A DNA stretch of 64,000 nt from positions 11,847,606-11,911,605 of the forward strand of contig NC_088305.1 in assembly GCF_032854445.1 (NCBI RefSeq), written 5' to 3'. The position numbers and the translations under genes are program-made. Source of the DNA: Liolophura sinensis. Its lineage: Eukaryota > Mollusca > Polyplacophora > Chitonida > Chitonidae. Positions 35,601-50,600 of the stretch are shown here, in pieces. Each line of letters starts with the position of its first letter. Positions within the stretch are counted from its first letter, which is position 1. The notes beneath the pieces were generated by a model. It did not search any database and had not been told where the DNA came from. It worked only from the letters and a program-made list of their open reading frames with translations.

Positions 35601-38600
35601 CACCATTTACGAGATATCACACTGTCGTCCCTGCTCTCGTTTTACTCTCAATGCTGCACATCTTAATTTACATCATACTTACAAACAAGGATACAACAAC
35701 CGGACCATATATGATGAACATGTAGGGCTGGTCGGAAAAGTTGTGCCAACATTGAGCATCGTGGAAATATACAAGACAGACAGCCCAGGCCACTGTTACT
35801 AGTACTGGCATACCTGAAAAAGGAAACCAACAAACTTACAAACATGAATACCGTGACTAGTCTCTCTATAGTTGTATAAGTGAATACCGCGACTTTACTG
35901 AATTCTTTTGTTTATACATGAATTCCGGTGACATTCTTTTATCAACCATGAAATGACTCAGTATGCCATTTATCAGTTCGTTTTTATTTTGAAACGAATA
36001 CCTTGAACAATTATATCTTTCATACGTGAATACCGGAAATAGTGTAACTGTCTCTTTATACGTGAAAACTGTGCTGAAGACCATGCCATTGAAAACATGT
36101 ATATCTTCTCACGTGTGAATGCGAGAAATATGATGTATAATATGTGTAAAATAGAAATATTGACCTTTTAATGTTCAAACTTAAAGAGTTGTGGACTATG
36201 TACTCGATTTGACGTATCAGATAGCAAACACATGTATATTCGACCAGTTTGCGCCAAACATGTTAAATTCACAATGGCGCAACATACAACTACCCTGAAG
36301 CTTGGAGTGCTCTTTAAATGAAGTTCTGTTCTAACAGAAATGTTCGATGACTACCCACAGTGCGCATTTACAGTAATAAGTCCCTAAATGTTCCCACATC
36401 CAGGTAAGAATTGGTAAGAATGAATCCATCTCTCCCCAAGGAGAGGAAAGCTCATGGAGTTCTTGCTTTCCAATTCTTTTCCGTTTTAGACCCACCCAGT
36501 CGATTACTGTAGATTTACACCTGTCCTTCTGTCTTTGCCAGATAAAGGATTCAGTTGTCGTCTCCTTGTTATGTCACCGGATATTCCCTCGCGGAATGTT
36601 TCATTATCGATTCTTCGTCGGAAGCGTAAAGTAGAGCCCGGTAACCCAAGAATCAACAACAGCCAGATTGCTTTACCTTATGAGTGGGGTTTCTTTCTGT
36701 TTTTTTTAGAGCAATCTTATCAAAGACAACAAAAGACACTAAGGTGCACTTCAAAACAAAATATCAGGATTGAAAGAGTATTTTATCTCACAACAGGCGC
36801 CTAGTTTGACCGAGTGGATGTTGGAAAAACGCCGTGCAAATCTGGCGGCGCCAGGAAGGGAAGTTAGAGACAGGATCGGTGGAATGATGCCAAAAAACAG
36901 TGGAATGTTATATTGCTTCTTCTTTTGTCTCCTATGTCAGATATTTATATAGTGCTTGGCCCAACTTACGCCTTCCATCAGCTCAAGAGAGGGTTGGACC
37001 CTGGGGTGAGATGGGCGATGCAGGGGAGTGGGGGTGGCTTGGAAGGTTTTATCAGACATGCCATATGTGGAACACCTGCTATGTACGTGGTAGATGGCTA
37101 CAGCACGAAGAGTGTCGATAGAGAACGCGGCATGGAAATTGCAGAGCCTCTTGGAGGTGTTAAACATCGGCCGACAACCGAAAATGACACGTTTTATCTT
37201 GCGCTGACATACCTCTAGGCACCTCTGTCAGCGTTAACAAATTTCAGTTTAACCTCATACGCGAACATACATCAATGTTGAGAAGTTTACCGACGGTTGG
37301 GGTTGGGGTTAGTTGGAGTGTGGAATAGGCTGTTCGTATAGGGTTGAAATGTTTATTAGTTACTCTGATGTTCTCCCTCAATATCTGGAACACTTAGGTG
37401 TGTTTCCTGGGAAATTTCGACTACTTCTATATTACATGCATAATATTATATTGTTCTACCTTTGTCTCACAAAAATACGCATAAACTATACAAAAAGGAA
37501 AAATTATACCGTGCTTAATCTTTTCGTTCAAGCGATCCACTCTAAGGGAATGTGTTGGAATTTTTCTTTCGACCTTCCTATATGCATCTATTGCCTTTGA
37601 GCATGTGTGTGCTCAACAACATTAAACTTCTAGGAAGCACGTGAGCATTCTGCACCTCACTAACCCGAATAAACGGTGGTTTATCGAACCCTAAAAACTT
37701 ATATAAACCAGAGAAGTATATACAGACGTTCGCTGCTTATGTGCTTTTCAGATTTCTGCTTTAACCACTAGCCCTTGACTCGTAGACTGTCCTGTTCTTT
37801 CTTTCTTGTCCACTGATGCATTTCGATGGGCCAACGGAAATGACATTAAACTGCAAACAATTTATAAAGAGTATACTACAGACTTAGTATATTATCTCTT
37901 TGTCCGTGGATACCACACTGAATGTCATTGTCTCAACAGTTTTGTCAAGTCACACAAACCATCTCTGATTTGATTACTTTTTTGAATGTTATTTAACGCC
38001 TTATCGAAGAACTTTTTCACTGGCGGCCATGTCTAAATAGTTTTGCCAAGTAACACAACACAAGGCACCCCTTAATTTAACGTACTGATTTTTGAAGTTG
38101 TTTAGTGCCCAATTCAATGTCTATTCACTGGTGGTCAGTTTATTTCTTTTTTTTTTATTTTGGTGAAGGAAATATCACACTGAATGGCATTGTCTGTCTA
38201 GTTCTCCCAATCGGCACCAAACACATCTAACTTTTAATTTTTTAGTTTACTGGCGTTGTTGTTTAACGCCATATTCAAGAACATTTCACTGGCGGCCATT
38301 TTTGTTTTTGTTGCAGGCAACCGGAATTCCCAGTGTAAACCACTGACCTTTGGTAATTTATTTATTTATTTGATAAGTGTTTTACGCCGTGCTCAAGAAT
38401 AGTTCACTTATACGACGGCGGCTAGCATTATGGTGGGCGGAGCCTGAAGGAAACCCATAACCATCCGCAGGTTGACTATCGATAATTTCCTGGTGAACTA
38501 TTTTCACGATTTTACGCCGTGCTCAAGAATATTTCACTTATACGACGGTGGCCAGCATTATGGTGGGCGGAGCCTGAAGGAAACCCATAACCATCCGCAG

Positions 38601-41600
38601 GTTGACTATCGATAATTTCCTGGTGAACTATTTTCACGATTTTACGCCGTGCTCAAGAATATTTCACTTATACGACGGCGGCCAGCATTATGGTGGGTGG
38701 AGCCTGAAGGAAACCCATAACCATCCGCAGGTTGACTATCGATAATTTTCCGGTGAACTATTTTCACGATTTTACGCCGTGCTCAAGAATAGTTCACTTA
38801 TGCGACGGTGGCCAGCATTATGGTGGGCGGAGCCTGAAGGAAACCCGTAAAATCGAAATCTATGGCTGTATTAGAATCCACATAAGGGTGTAAACCGAGT
38901 GGTGTGTTTTCGTGCCCAGTCTTACGAATGCGTATATGCAATAAGAGCACAGAAAGTGCATTATTCCAATATCGTTGTTTTCGCACCCCGTTCCAAACCC
39001 GGAGAAGTGGGGAGTGTAATCTCGTTCACGAATAGTGATACGATGTTACTTTGCCATTTGAATCCTTGTTCTCGTGTGGGAACATCAGGAATACTGAAGC
39101 TGAAGTACGCCCTACGGAAGTAGGAAGAACCATAAATTACAATCCCAGTATTGGATTGAACCAGCGTCCTGTGGGACAGCAATTTAAATGCAACCACCTC
39201 AAAAACACCCGTCAACGTTACGTTCTCTTACCTGCCTTTATATTTATCCCATTATTGGTTTAAATAATCCTATGATAACGTTTGAAATAAGAAACTTTTA
39301 CTTACCCCAGCCTATAAAATGGAACAGTTTGAAGGGTGCAACATTGCTGAAGACGGATACGACGATACGGTTGTGTAGGAAAAGCCCCTCGACGAACATC
39401 CAGAAAAAGTTGGCCAGGAGGGCCCATTGAGCGATGGCTTTGAGGAGCTTACATAGCCATTCCTGAAAAAAGATTCGAACTTAATCGATTGATTTTTATT
39501 TAACAACGAACATAAAATTTTTCTTCCTTTATGGATGGACGAAACCGTATTACCTGAGGTAATCCACAAACATTTGTCAAGTTGCGGACGACCTTTCCCA
39601 CGTCTGACGTACCGTTAAGTATACCATATTTCTGGTCTTCAAAGAATATTGGACTGTGTAAACGGCCCAACAACCGGTATCGACCGCTTTTTGTCACCAG
39701 AGACATTCTCTGCCCAAGGTCGGGTTGGAACCCGCACCTAGTTAACTGTCTCATTGACATTATGCAACTGTTGTTACAGATAATATACAGTTGATAAAAG
39801 AGGTTGCGTGTTTGGAACCGGATCTCAATCGATTCGTCTGCAACTTTAGATCCGGGTTGTTTTACTGTGTCCTTAACGAAATTATTCCGGATTCTTTAAA
39901 ATAGAAGCCTGGCATCGTTAGAAACCTTACATTAGTTAACCGAGCCCCGTTGTTCAGAAGTGTATCAGCTAATATTTGTATTAAGTCGTATATTATATTA
40001 AAATGTAGATTAAAACGAAGTCAAAGTGTAACAGCAGCAATTTTAGTTCCTTTTTAAAATATTAATACGCAATTATTTCGGGGCAAAGTACAAAACTAAA
40101 CAATTGATTTAAAGTAAACCTAGTATTAGGTCGTAAAATAGTTTAATCTGGTATCAAAGTCTTCATCGTGGCGTATAAATCGGTAAGTGCCATAGAAAAT
40201 GAAATTACTATTTATGTCAGGTTAAACAAGATGCCGCGATGTTAGGGGGACTTTATTAATCCCTTGATTGAATAACTCACTGGTTGTTTATTTAACGCCG
40301 TTCCAATGAATTTTTCATTTCTCTAAAGACTGTCAGATTTTACGAGTGGAGGGCAAACCAACGCTTTTCACCATGCACCTGACAAAGCCATTTACTTTGT
40401 CGCAGTCTAAACAGCAAACCCTCCCCCCCCTCCCAAGCAGGACTGACATGCTTGATTGTTGTTCAACAAAAAATCTTTTCTTTTTAACTGATACGATGGC
40501 GGAAGTCATATTGGAAAAACTGTCACATGAGATAGTTAGTTCGTGGGTGGATCAGGATAACAGGGCAAAATAAGTGCAGCCCCAAGCTCTTCATCAGATA
40601 CTCTTAGGAAAAATGGTTCCAAACTGAACTACAAAGGTTTATTTGGCTTTAATCGCCTGCATAACCCATTTGCTGCTATACAGAACTCTTTTGCTGCTAT
40701 ATTAGAACTCCTTTTGAAACGGTTTGATATAGAAGCCATGGGAATGGCTCTACTTTTCGTACTTTATATACTTGGTTGTTTGTGTTATACTTCGTCTTGG
40801 GAATTGGCCTTGCGATTACTGATTTGGAACGCCCTTACTGGTTGACGGCGAATGTCTGTTTCGACGCTTAAATTCTATACAGATCTCTTTACTCAACATA
40901 GTTCAATGAGGAACCATTTACATCGTTTTGTAATACGCTCTTTCTAGATCAAAAGGGCGTTGAACCATTTCTTAATATAAGGCTTCTCGTGAGTTCCAAA
41001 GCCTTTACGTTTTAAATCAAATGTTCAGAAAAAATGTTAAGTGGTAACTAATTTATGAGCCTTGGAGTATGGAACTGTCGAACGTGTATGCCAATGCGGT
41101 CGCTGTGAGTTCAAGTCCAGCTCATGCTGGCTTCCTCTCCAGCCGTACGTGGGAAGGTCTGCCAGCAACCTGCGGATGGTCGTGGGTTTCCCCCGGGCTG
41201 TGCCCGGTTCCCACCCACTATAATGCTGGCCGCCGTCGTATAAGTGAAATATTCTTAAGTACGGCGTAAAATGCCAATCAAATAAATAAATAAATAAATC
41301 GAACGTGTATGAGGTGATTGAATTTCAGCCAAATTGCCTCACTTCACGCCTTGTCTATTTCATTCATCAACGCATGAGGATTCTTGTCAGTCGGGCAAAC
41401 TGTATGTCGCAGCTTTCAGTCAGGCTTTTCTGTAAAACCACAAATTCAGAACATCCACGGCATTTCGATGGCGTTGTGTAGGTATACAAAGTGAATGGAC
41501 CCCGCTAAAAGATAGCATGTCTAAAAATTTTTGGTCCCAGCCTGTGGTAGCAAATAAAGCCTTAAAATGCATGACTGACACGACGGTGGACTACGGTACA

Positions 41601-44600
41601 CACAATAAGGAAAAAAAAACATCTATCAATATTTTGTCGAAAACACGTTCCGCAAAGAAAGCTAGAAACGATTGCGAATTCAGGCCTCACGATGAAAGAG
41701 GTGACTGTGAAGGATTTGTTCTCATTGCAGACAAACTAGCGTCTAGACTGAACTCGGCTTAACACCCAGAACATGTGGCTGTACAGGTCTGATGTAAGAG
41801 AGCTGCTAAGTGGTAGCGTTTCTTTTCTACGAGATTTTGTACCAGCTATGCTTTGATCTGACAGGCGCAGGTGTTGACAGAACGGGGAAGGCGTTACAGA
41901 TATTTACACCCGCCAGTGCCTGTCACACAGAAGTAGGAGTGATGTGTTACGCCAATGACTGTTGCTGATCCCTCCGGCTGATGGACTGGCATGTACTTCT
42001 GTTATTTCATCTGCGCCTTTATGAAAGTGCGAAAGTATGTTTGATTTATTGGATTGCCGTTCTAACATTATGGCGAAGAATTTTTCACTTATACGACGGT
42101 GCTCAGGTTTATCCATGGAATAAATCCAGAGGAACTACCAACTTCACCTGACAAAGCTCCTGACTTGAGACCATAGCGTAAAACGCAAGAGCTGGATTCG
42201 AACCAACGACTACATGGTTAAGGGCTTGGTAGTCACAGCGAACCAGCGCTTTAGCCATCTGAGCCAGCACACGAGGGACTAGGACATGATGCAGTAGTCT
42301 CGTCGAGTGGAGTATAGTCTGAAGCTCTCATGCATGCTGAGCTTAAGACTAAGTACGAACCGGTGTAAAATGCGCGAGAGCAGGGTAAGCTGACTTTTCG
42401 ATGACAACTGAGATGGTTTTCAACCAGTCAAGCAAAATTGCAACGGTACCGGATGGTGCGGCTTAAAATAACGTGCTGTAATTTTTCAAACACAATTACA
42501 TGAATTTAAAACAAAACGTTGCAGGAATCTATATTGTCATAGACGATACCATGTGGGTTATGAACATAATTTGTTGTAGCTATAGATATCCCGACCAAAA
42601 CCAGGATAATTTCCAATGTCCAAATTATTTCGGCCCCAAGTTATGGATAACCTTTGTGTTTCCGTGATGGTTTCATTGTGTTCGATTACTGCTAACGATG
42701 GATTTACTGGGGCTTTAGGGCAGCAGCTTTATTCGGTAGATAGTGATGTGCGGTAGTTTATGAAGGGCTGTATCCAAGTTCCTCAATGCATATATGACGT
42801 TAAACCCTAAGCACTCACTCATTCACTCACTCACTCAATGTATAAATCTGACCGGCTCGTATAAATGAAACATTCGCGAGTGCAGCGTTAAACACCAATA
42901 AAACATTGTAACTATAAACAAAGTAAATAGATAAATACTTACCACGTCTCCGTATGTGTTCTCTTTTCGACCCGAGATATAAGGTTCGTACATGACGATA
43001 TCCAGCACAAACCGTATAATGAAAGACACCACCAGGTTTTTGTGGATTGATATCCGACTGCACTGTAAAGATCTGAAAGTGTAAATACGCATTTTTACAA
43101 TCCGGTAAAAATTATTTCGCTGTCATGAAGGCTCTGGGGATGTACACAGGCGATGAAAAATCTGCATACGAGTGCGGTCTGGAAGTACAGGTGACAACGA
43201 TTTGGCAAACAATGGTCGTTGCTTGTATTAAAGAGGGGAAATCTCGGCAAAAGCTGGGAATCGTTTAGTAAGGGATGGGCAATTAGCAGTCGACAACAAT
43301 GTCGGTTTATTTATTTATTTATTTATTTGATTTGTGTTTTACCCCGTACTCATGAATAATTCACTTGTTCAACGACGATCGACATTATGATGGGAGGAAA
43401 CCTTGCAGAGCCCGGCTGAAACCAATGACCATTCGCAGGTTGGTGCCACGCCTTCCAACGTACGACCGGAAAGGATGGCAACATCATCTGGACTTGAACT
43501 CGCCGTGATCGCATTGGTGAAAGGCCGTGATTCATTGTGCTGGCAAACAAAGATAATAAGTAATGGCAATTCGGCAATGTGTGTTGGAGAGTCGGGAGAC
43601 TGAGGACGATCTGCACATACCGATAGTCCAGGATTATTATCGGCGGGAAAGCTCGGCAGGCGCGGGAGGTTTGGGCTTTTAGGTAATGAAAATTCGACAG
43701 GCGAGGGAGGTTTGAGCTTATGTGTGTGATGAAAACTTGGCAGCAGTTAATGGTTTGAAGGCTTTCTCCTCGCACTCCTTCAAAATTTGAAGTAAATGTG
43801 GTGCCGTCTATTAAAAAACTAAAGCATTAGATGTGTTCTTAAAGCCAACTTTTAACATGCCTTATATGTTGCTCTGCATCAAGATATCCCAATAATGATG
43901 GGTATGCAAAACATTTTATCACAAAGGGCGCTCTAGAGACAAGAAAAGTCCTTAATGGATCAACGAATGATTATTCTTTAACAGCACATTGGCAGTATAT
44001 TGCAGTCATATCGTGGCGAATACATTTTAAAACTAGAAAAAGTCATGGCTTTGGAGATGATAATAGAAAACTCCAAAATCAACACGAAAATGGAGACGCT
44101 TGAAAAACCAACTAAGAATACAGTAACTGATAAAAATTCGAAAACCACATTTAAAATCTTTAAACGTACACACAATATACGTTGTGGCATAGGCCTTGAC
44201 ATACGTTTAATGCCAACATTACCAGCGACACTCTGGAACATTGAAATATAAAGTGAATGGTGTAGAATCTTTGGCATATATTGGCAATGTCCAATCGGTC
44301 AATTGGTATTATTTAAGATTTTCAGCAGGCGAGGGGTCAGACTACAAGGACACCAAAGCGAACAGGCTTAATGTTACTGTACACAATTCTGAGAATTTCT
44401 AATAAGTGACATCTAATAAATTTCGGTTAACGTCACTGCATACTTTTCTAGTTTTTGTTTGCTACTATTTATGCATTTACATGGACAGTTAGAATAAAAC
44501 TATGACTGAGGTAAACTGACAAGAGGCTGTATTTCACCGGATACGTATGACAATTTGCCAGCTATCCCGCTGTACAGAGGCCGTATTTCACCGCTTACGT

Positions 44601-47600
44601 GTGACAATTTTCCAGCTATCACACTGGCAAGAGGCCGTATTTCACCGCTTACGTGTGACAATTTTCCAGCTATCACACTGGCAAGAGGCCGTATTTCACC
44701 ACTTACGTGTGACAATTTTCCAGCTATCACACTGACAAGAGGCCGTATTTCACCGCTTACGTGTGACAATTTGTCAGCTATAACACTGCAGTCCATGCTC
44801 TTGATTTACTCTCTGTGATCCTCTCAAAGTCTTTAATTATATTCATATAACTGACCAATGGAAAATGGAATATCATTGTTGTTTAATGGTTTTTTTTGGT
44901 GGGGGAGGAGGTTTCTGATAGAAAGTGCATTTCTAGTTAAGCGTTGGGATATCTGATGAGCCCACAGTTTACTGTCAAAATTCTATATTTATGTTATATA
45001 TATAGGATATATCTATCATCAGTCCAAATGTGTTTAATATAACAAAGCGCAATTTACAGAAATGTATTTGTTTTTTCTCTATTTACCGATAAATTCTTTT
45101 CACAGCAGTAACATGTTACGGGTGTAACGTAAGTCCGATGTTAGATTAATTTAAGAGTAAGATAGAGAGAGCGATCTTTCACAGTATGTCAATGTAAGAA
45201 AGAAGCTGCAATTGCAATTATACACAAAAACTGTTCCTTATTGAAAATGTAATTCTACCAATCATTGCGATAGTTTTGATGTATTTAAATGCGGACCAAA
45301 CTAAGTTGTTATGAGGTCTGTGACATTTGTCACCATGTGCGATGCTCAACCTCTCATCAGCCAATCACGAATAATGGGAAGTAACTTTATCGGTCTACAT
45401 AACAGCACCGTACAGACGGGTACATAAAATGGATAGCGTCACAAAAACAGTAAGTCGAAAAACCTGAGTCCTTCCAGATAGGCCATATCTTATGAATACA
45501 GATGATTTTGCTATCCATAAAAAATATAACAGTTTCAGACAGATTTTATTAGAGAAATAAGATAGTCTGGCAGCTTTCGAGGAACACCGATTTTGTTCAA
45601 TTTAGATTCGATGCCATTCCTGTACAGACCTGCTTGAAAACAGCTATTACGGGGGTTGAGAAGTGGCAGGGTCGCGGATACAATATTCAAGTATATATTG
45701 GATATGTGGGCACCAACAAATAGAAACAACGAACCTGTTTTTTTTTTAACCTCATGATTTACGCGAAGGCGCTAATAGTATATGGAGGTATGGCGCCATC
45801 TGTGGACTTCAAATAGTCCTATTATAGAGATGATTGGTGGATAGAATTATACGGCGTCTTTTTTTTTAACGGGGCACGTGGATTTTCGGTACAGTGTAAG
45901 TCAGGATATTGCGTGTCCGAAATAAACTATTCAGTGATAAATGGAACTCGTCGGTGTGGAGTTTGGCACAATTTTTAGTAAACGGAATCTTCACAAGTAC
46001 TATTTCATAAAGCTCCGTGACAGTGATGTCTTCGCCATGAACAGACATCCTTTTTTGGGGATTGAATCTGTGGCCATCTCTTTTTATTTATTTCACACCG
46101 GCTCTGCTGATGTCGAGACGTTTGCCTTAATAGACTTTGTCGTAAAGCCGGTAAGATCCCGAAGCCGAGCGACGGCAGGTGACGCTGTGTCCACATCATT
46201 TCAGCCAGGACGTTGTAGACAGGCAGATAAACTTGAACAAGGCCATTGGACCGAAAGGTCAAAAGTTTTAAGTGAAACGACAGCCGTCGTTATCGATGAT
46301 AGATTTTTAGAGGATTTCTGAAGCTCCGAAAAGATCGTTGACATTTCGCAAAAGGGAGGTGATCACAGTCTTCTGAGCTATCTTTGACTCTGAAAGATGT
46401 GTTAATTTCCTTCACGAAGCTAAAGGTGCTACCCGCTCTAAAGGCTTCTCGGCGATGACAGTATTATGGTTTACGCTTGAAAGTCAAACTAAAGCTCGAT
46501 TCATTTTGGCAAACAGGAAACCATTCTGTAGTAATTCCAGTCTATTGTGTCCATCTAGATTGAGATCAACAACCCGCAGAGTAAACGTCAGTTGATCTCT
46601 TTACCCTATCTCGAAAAGCTGGCCTGCTCTGATACACCACACATGTGGAGGAAAAAACTTTATAGACAATGTAAGAAATAGTTGTACCGAAAGATTACAT
46701 GCAATAAAAAATTCAAGATAAATCAAGAAGATATGTGGGTTTAGGACGCATGTTTTTTGGGAAGACCTGCCATAACAAAGATAAAAAAGGGAAGGGCCTT
46801 GGTCTTCCGATTAAAGGCCCTTGTCTTTCAAGTGCCAGGACGGACAACTGTGGCTTCAAACCCAATTTTAGTGGGAGGGGGGATTTGTGGATTCCTCACC
46901 TTTTTGAGTTTGTGAGGTGTTGCAATTAGGTGCCGACGGCGCTTGTGTACGTCACGGGTGAAAAGTTTGTCAGTAAATTCCAATGGTCGGTGGTTTATAC
47001 AAGGCATTCCGGTGTTTTCACCTGCTGTCCAACGTATAAGTGAAACATTCCTGAGTCAGGCGTTAAACAAATATCAAATAAATATCAAATTAATTAAAAC
47101 AATATAATTTCGAAGGCTAGTGATGTTATGCGAATGTTATGCAACACAGTAGTACGAATACTGTAAAGTGTTGTTTGCCACGAAGGCCGAAAAATTCCCG
47201 GCCCGAAGCGTTGACGTGTTGTTTTTATTATAACAAAGGCTTTAGCAATGCGTCCACGTCTTGTCCCTAGAACTGAGGTCATTGACGAGGAGATAATTTA
47301 ATTAAACCAAATATATGTCATATGCACCCACACTTTGTTCCACATTTACGTCGCCTATACATTTTTATAACATTTAATCCGCCTTTTTGCACTTTTTGTT
47401 TCAAGTACCGTTCGGCACATGAAACTGCCATGGCGGGCATATACAGCTCTACAGATAAGGATTGGAGTTACTTGCACGTGACACCCCTCGTGCGCTCCGG
47501 GAAATAATCGGGTTGTTTAATGTCGTAGAGAAGCCTAGTTCATCCAGGACACCTGTTATTGTGGCCACATGTGGTTTGATGTTTAACGAAAGTTAGAAAT

Positions 47601-50600
47601 ATGGCGTTTGGTTTACTGCTGTTACATTTATTTCTAGCCTCGCTTGTTCATTAGTCTCCTGACAAAGGCATCATCAGGGAGTCTGAAGACACCGAGTCGT
47701 TCACGCTATGTCCAAACCTCTTCGTGTGTAATTTCTTCCCGGTTCAGCGAAAGGGAATGTTACAGAGTAAGCAGCTTGGTAGTCTTGTGAGTGACGCAAG
47801 AATATAGGACGTAGGCAGAACGGACGCCTAGGGGGAACTGCCGCCGTTTAGATCATGCCCGATTCAAGGACCTGGCATTTAACTGTCCCTGTCAAGCCTT
47901 CTGAGTTGATAAAGTGGACAGGCTGTACCCTCGGGAAGACGAATTCTCACCGATGTAACTTGAAGCCAAGGAAAGAAGTCACCGGCCGCCTGACATTTGT
48001 GCTACTCAACGGAACATCTTGGGTGTTAGTGATGAATTAATGGAACATGCGATGATTCAATTTTACCCTCTAGTATCTGTTCATCTACCTGCGTGGCAAG
48101 TCTACTCTTGAGTGCCACTGTGAACGAGGAAACCAGATGGACACATTAATTTATGAAAGAATTCATCAGACATCGGTAACTAAGTAATCAAATGAGCTTA
48201 TCTGCATATCAGTCAATTAAACAACTATTCTGTAAAACCCACACATCCGTCGATTAAAGATACATCATAAAAGACTACAGAATCGAGAGTGCCCCGAGGG
48301 CAGCGACGACAGTGTGTCAGTTGACAAATGGTCAGAAGTAACTGTTGAAATTCTGCCTCTCATCAGGTTATCTCAATTAGGGTTTTTATTCTGTTAATGT
48401 AAATGCGGAAATAGCAGCAAATTTTATTACACTCGTGCGCTTTCACGTGTATGTTATAATATTCCATCGCGCTGTCTTGAAATCACGATGTTATTCAAAT
48501 GTATTGTATTCTCTTGCAGCAAATGGTGCAATTCATCGGGTGTCTGACCAATGTAGCACTGGAACGACATCCTTGTCAGATCAGACGGAGATTTCCGTCT
48601 TAAACGTCAATGACGAGTATACCCTGGCAGCCACTCTCATGCAGCCCTTTTATCGTCATCAAACGATACTCAGCTGATAGTTAAAACAATCGCTAGACTG
48701 AAGCAATTACTAACCTACATGCTTCTTTGTATAGCTTCCTTTCTCTGCCAGAATTATACAACCTGAACTTTATGCAGATAGCTCTTGCTGTTGGAAAGGA
48801 TGCATGCATCGGGAATTTGTCAGCCCAAGAGAACTTACCTCTGAGAGCACACAAAGGAAACAGCTACAGCGAGATGAACGCACAACATAGTGAGATACCA
48901 TATAGTTTTTTTCTTTCAACCAGTAGCCTATGTTCAGTTATCTGTAAAATCACTCATACCCGCTATCATCAGGGACAGATTCATTCATATGCTTGACGTC
49001 CATATTATTAGACAGCTGATTAGAAACTATAGCCTGTGACTCGCTGACTATTGCCTTGTGAGCGCGTGATATTATTTTGTGGCGTTGCCTTGCTTGAGCG
49101 CGTTATTGCTGTACACCATAATGTAAGCTCTCATATGACTGCATATTGACCAATGAAATCCAAAAATTGCTATAAGATATAGTAATAAATAGAACCATTA
49201 ACTTCGCGTGGTTCGAATAGAAGAACACCTCATGGCGAGGTCACAAGAGTTCCTGTTACACAATTCCTTTAAACATCAAGGTGGGAGACCTAGCATCAAC
49301 TCCGGGTCGGGCCATACCAAAAACTTCACAACTGGTACTTGAGGCTACTTCGCTTGGTGCTGAGCACTGAGAGGTTAGAGCAGGTCTGGTAAGCCAGGTG
49401 TCAGTGTAACGTGGCTGGGCGGTATTATGTCTGGTACCTTCGGTATGATACTTCAGTGGCATCAGCACTTTGGTGGTACCGAAGACCCAATACTTACACA
49501 CACAAACACAGAATGATTTTTCGTAGTCATGTGTCTGAAAACTTGCTGAGCACGACGCAAAACCCCAATGATACATACATGTACAACCTTTACGCCTCTG
49601 AACGAAGACATTTGACCTTTGGTATCCCGTAATTACCCACATATTGTCCAACACATCTCATGCTATGTATTATGCTTAAGAAGTCTAGGCAATGCTTACA
49701 GGGTGTGTGTGGTATCGGATACTGCTCCGGTCATTATGACCACGTAAATAGATTGATTCATCAGTGCTAAACTCCGTACTAAATATTATTAATTATATTT
49801 TATATGTGGAGGAAACCCCAGTGCCCAAAGTAAACTGACAGTCCCTGGCAAGTAACTGACGAACTCAGTTGCACATGCACATTAAGTTAAATGAAAATAG
49901 TCAAAACATCTTCCAGGAGCTTCATACAAAGGACTGCAGCATATTAAATCCGGCTTCCTGTCAATTAACCCCAGCTAGAGTCATATTAGACGTTTCAAAC
50001 TGGAGCTCTAGTACTGTTGACTGTCATCCAAACCACTACTTAGAGGGGGATTTGCTGTCCCTGATAGGGCCTGAAACATGACTTAGTGTGCCAGACTGCC
50101 ATGACGAAGGCAAGTTAATCGTGTGGCCCTCTTTAAGGTTTGGAAGGATTTTAGTTATATCAAATAAACTCACCTGAAGTAACAAAAAATAAAAAGCGTC
50201 AAGACGAGCAAGACGAGTGATATGCATCCTCCCACAAAATAGATGTCTCTGAGAATTGTGGCTGTGTGCACGCTGATGTCAGAGTTCGGCCCCTGCAGGA
50301 GACAAAACTGAATGAGTCAATGAGGAAGTATAGCGACAGAATTTCATGTTAATATTTGCTAAGTATATGTGTATTCATAAAACACATTTACACCATAATT
50401 GATCTTAATTTTGTATTTGAACACTTGTAATTGCAACTAAGTCAGGGTAAAGATATATCTGCCGTAAGAGAGTACGTCAGGTATTCAGTGCTTAGGTAAC
50501 GTGAAGTATCCGCACAACACACATATACACTAAGGCCTAACCCTTACAAAAAAAAGAGTCTTGCTCTAATTCAAAACCAGTGGACTTTATGCTATACTTT

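Noticed and set aside
45535-46321. Overlapping frames on both strands
   Set aside because: I compared these with transposase, reverse transcriptase and receptor patterns from memory and found no match.
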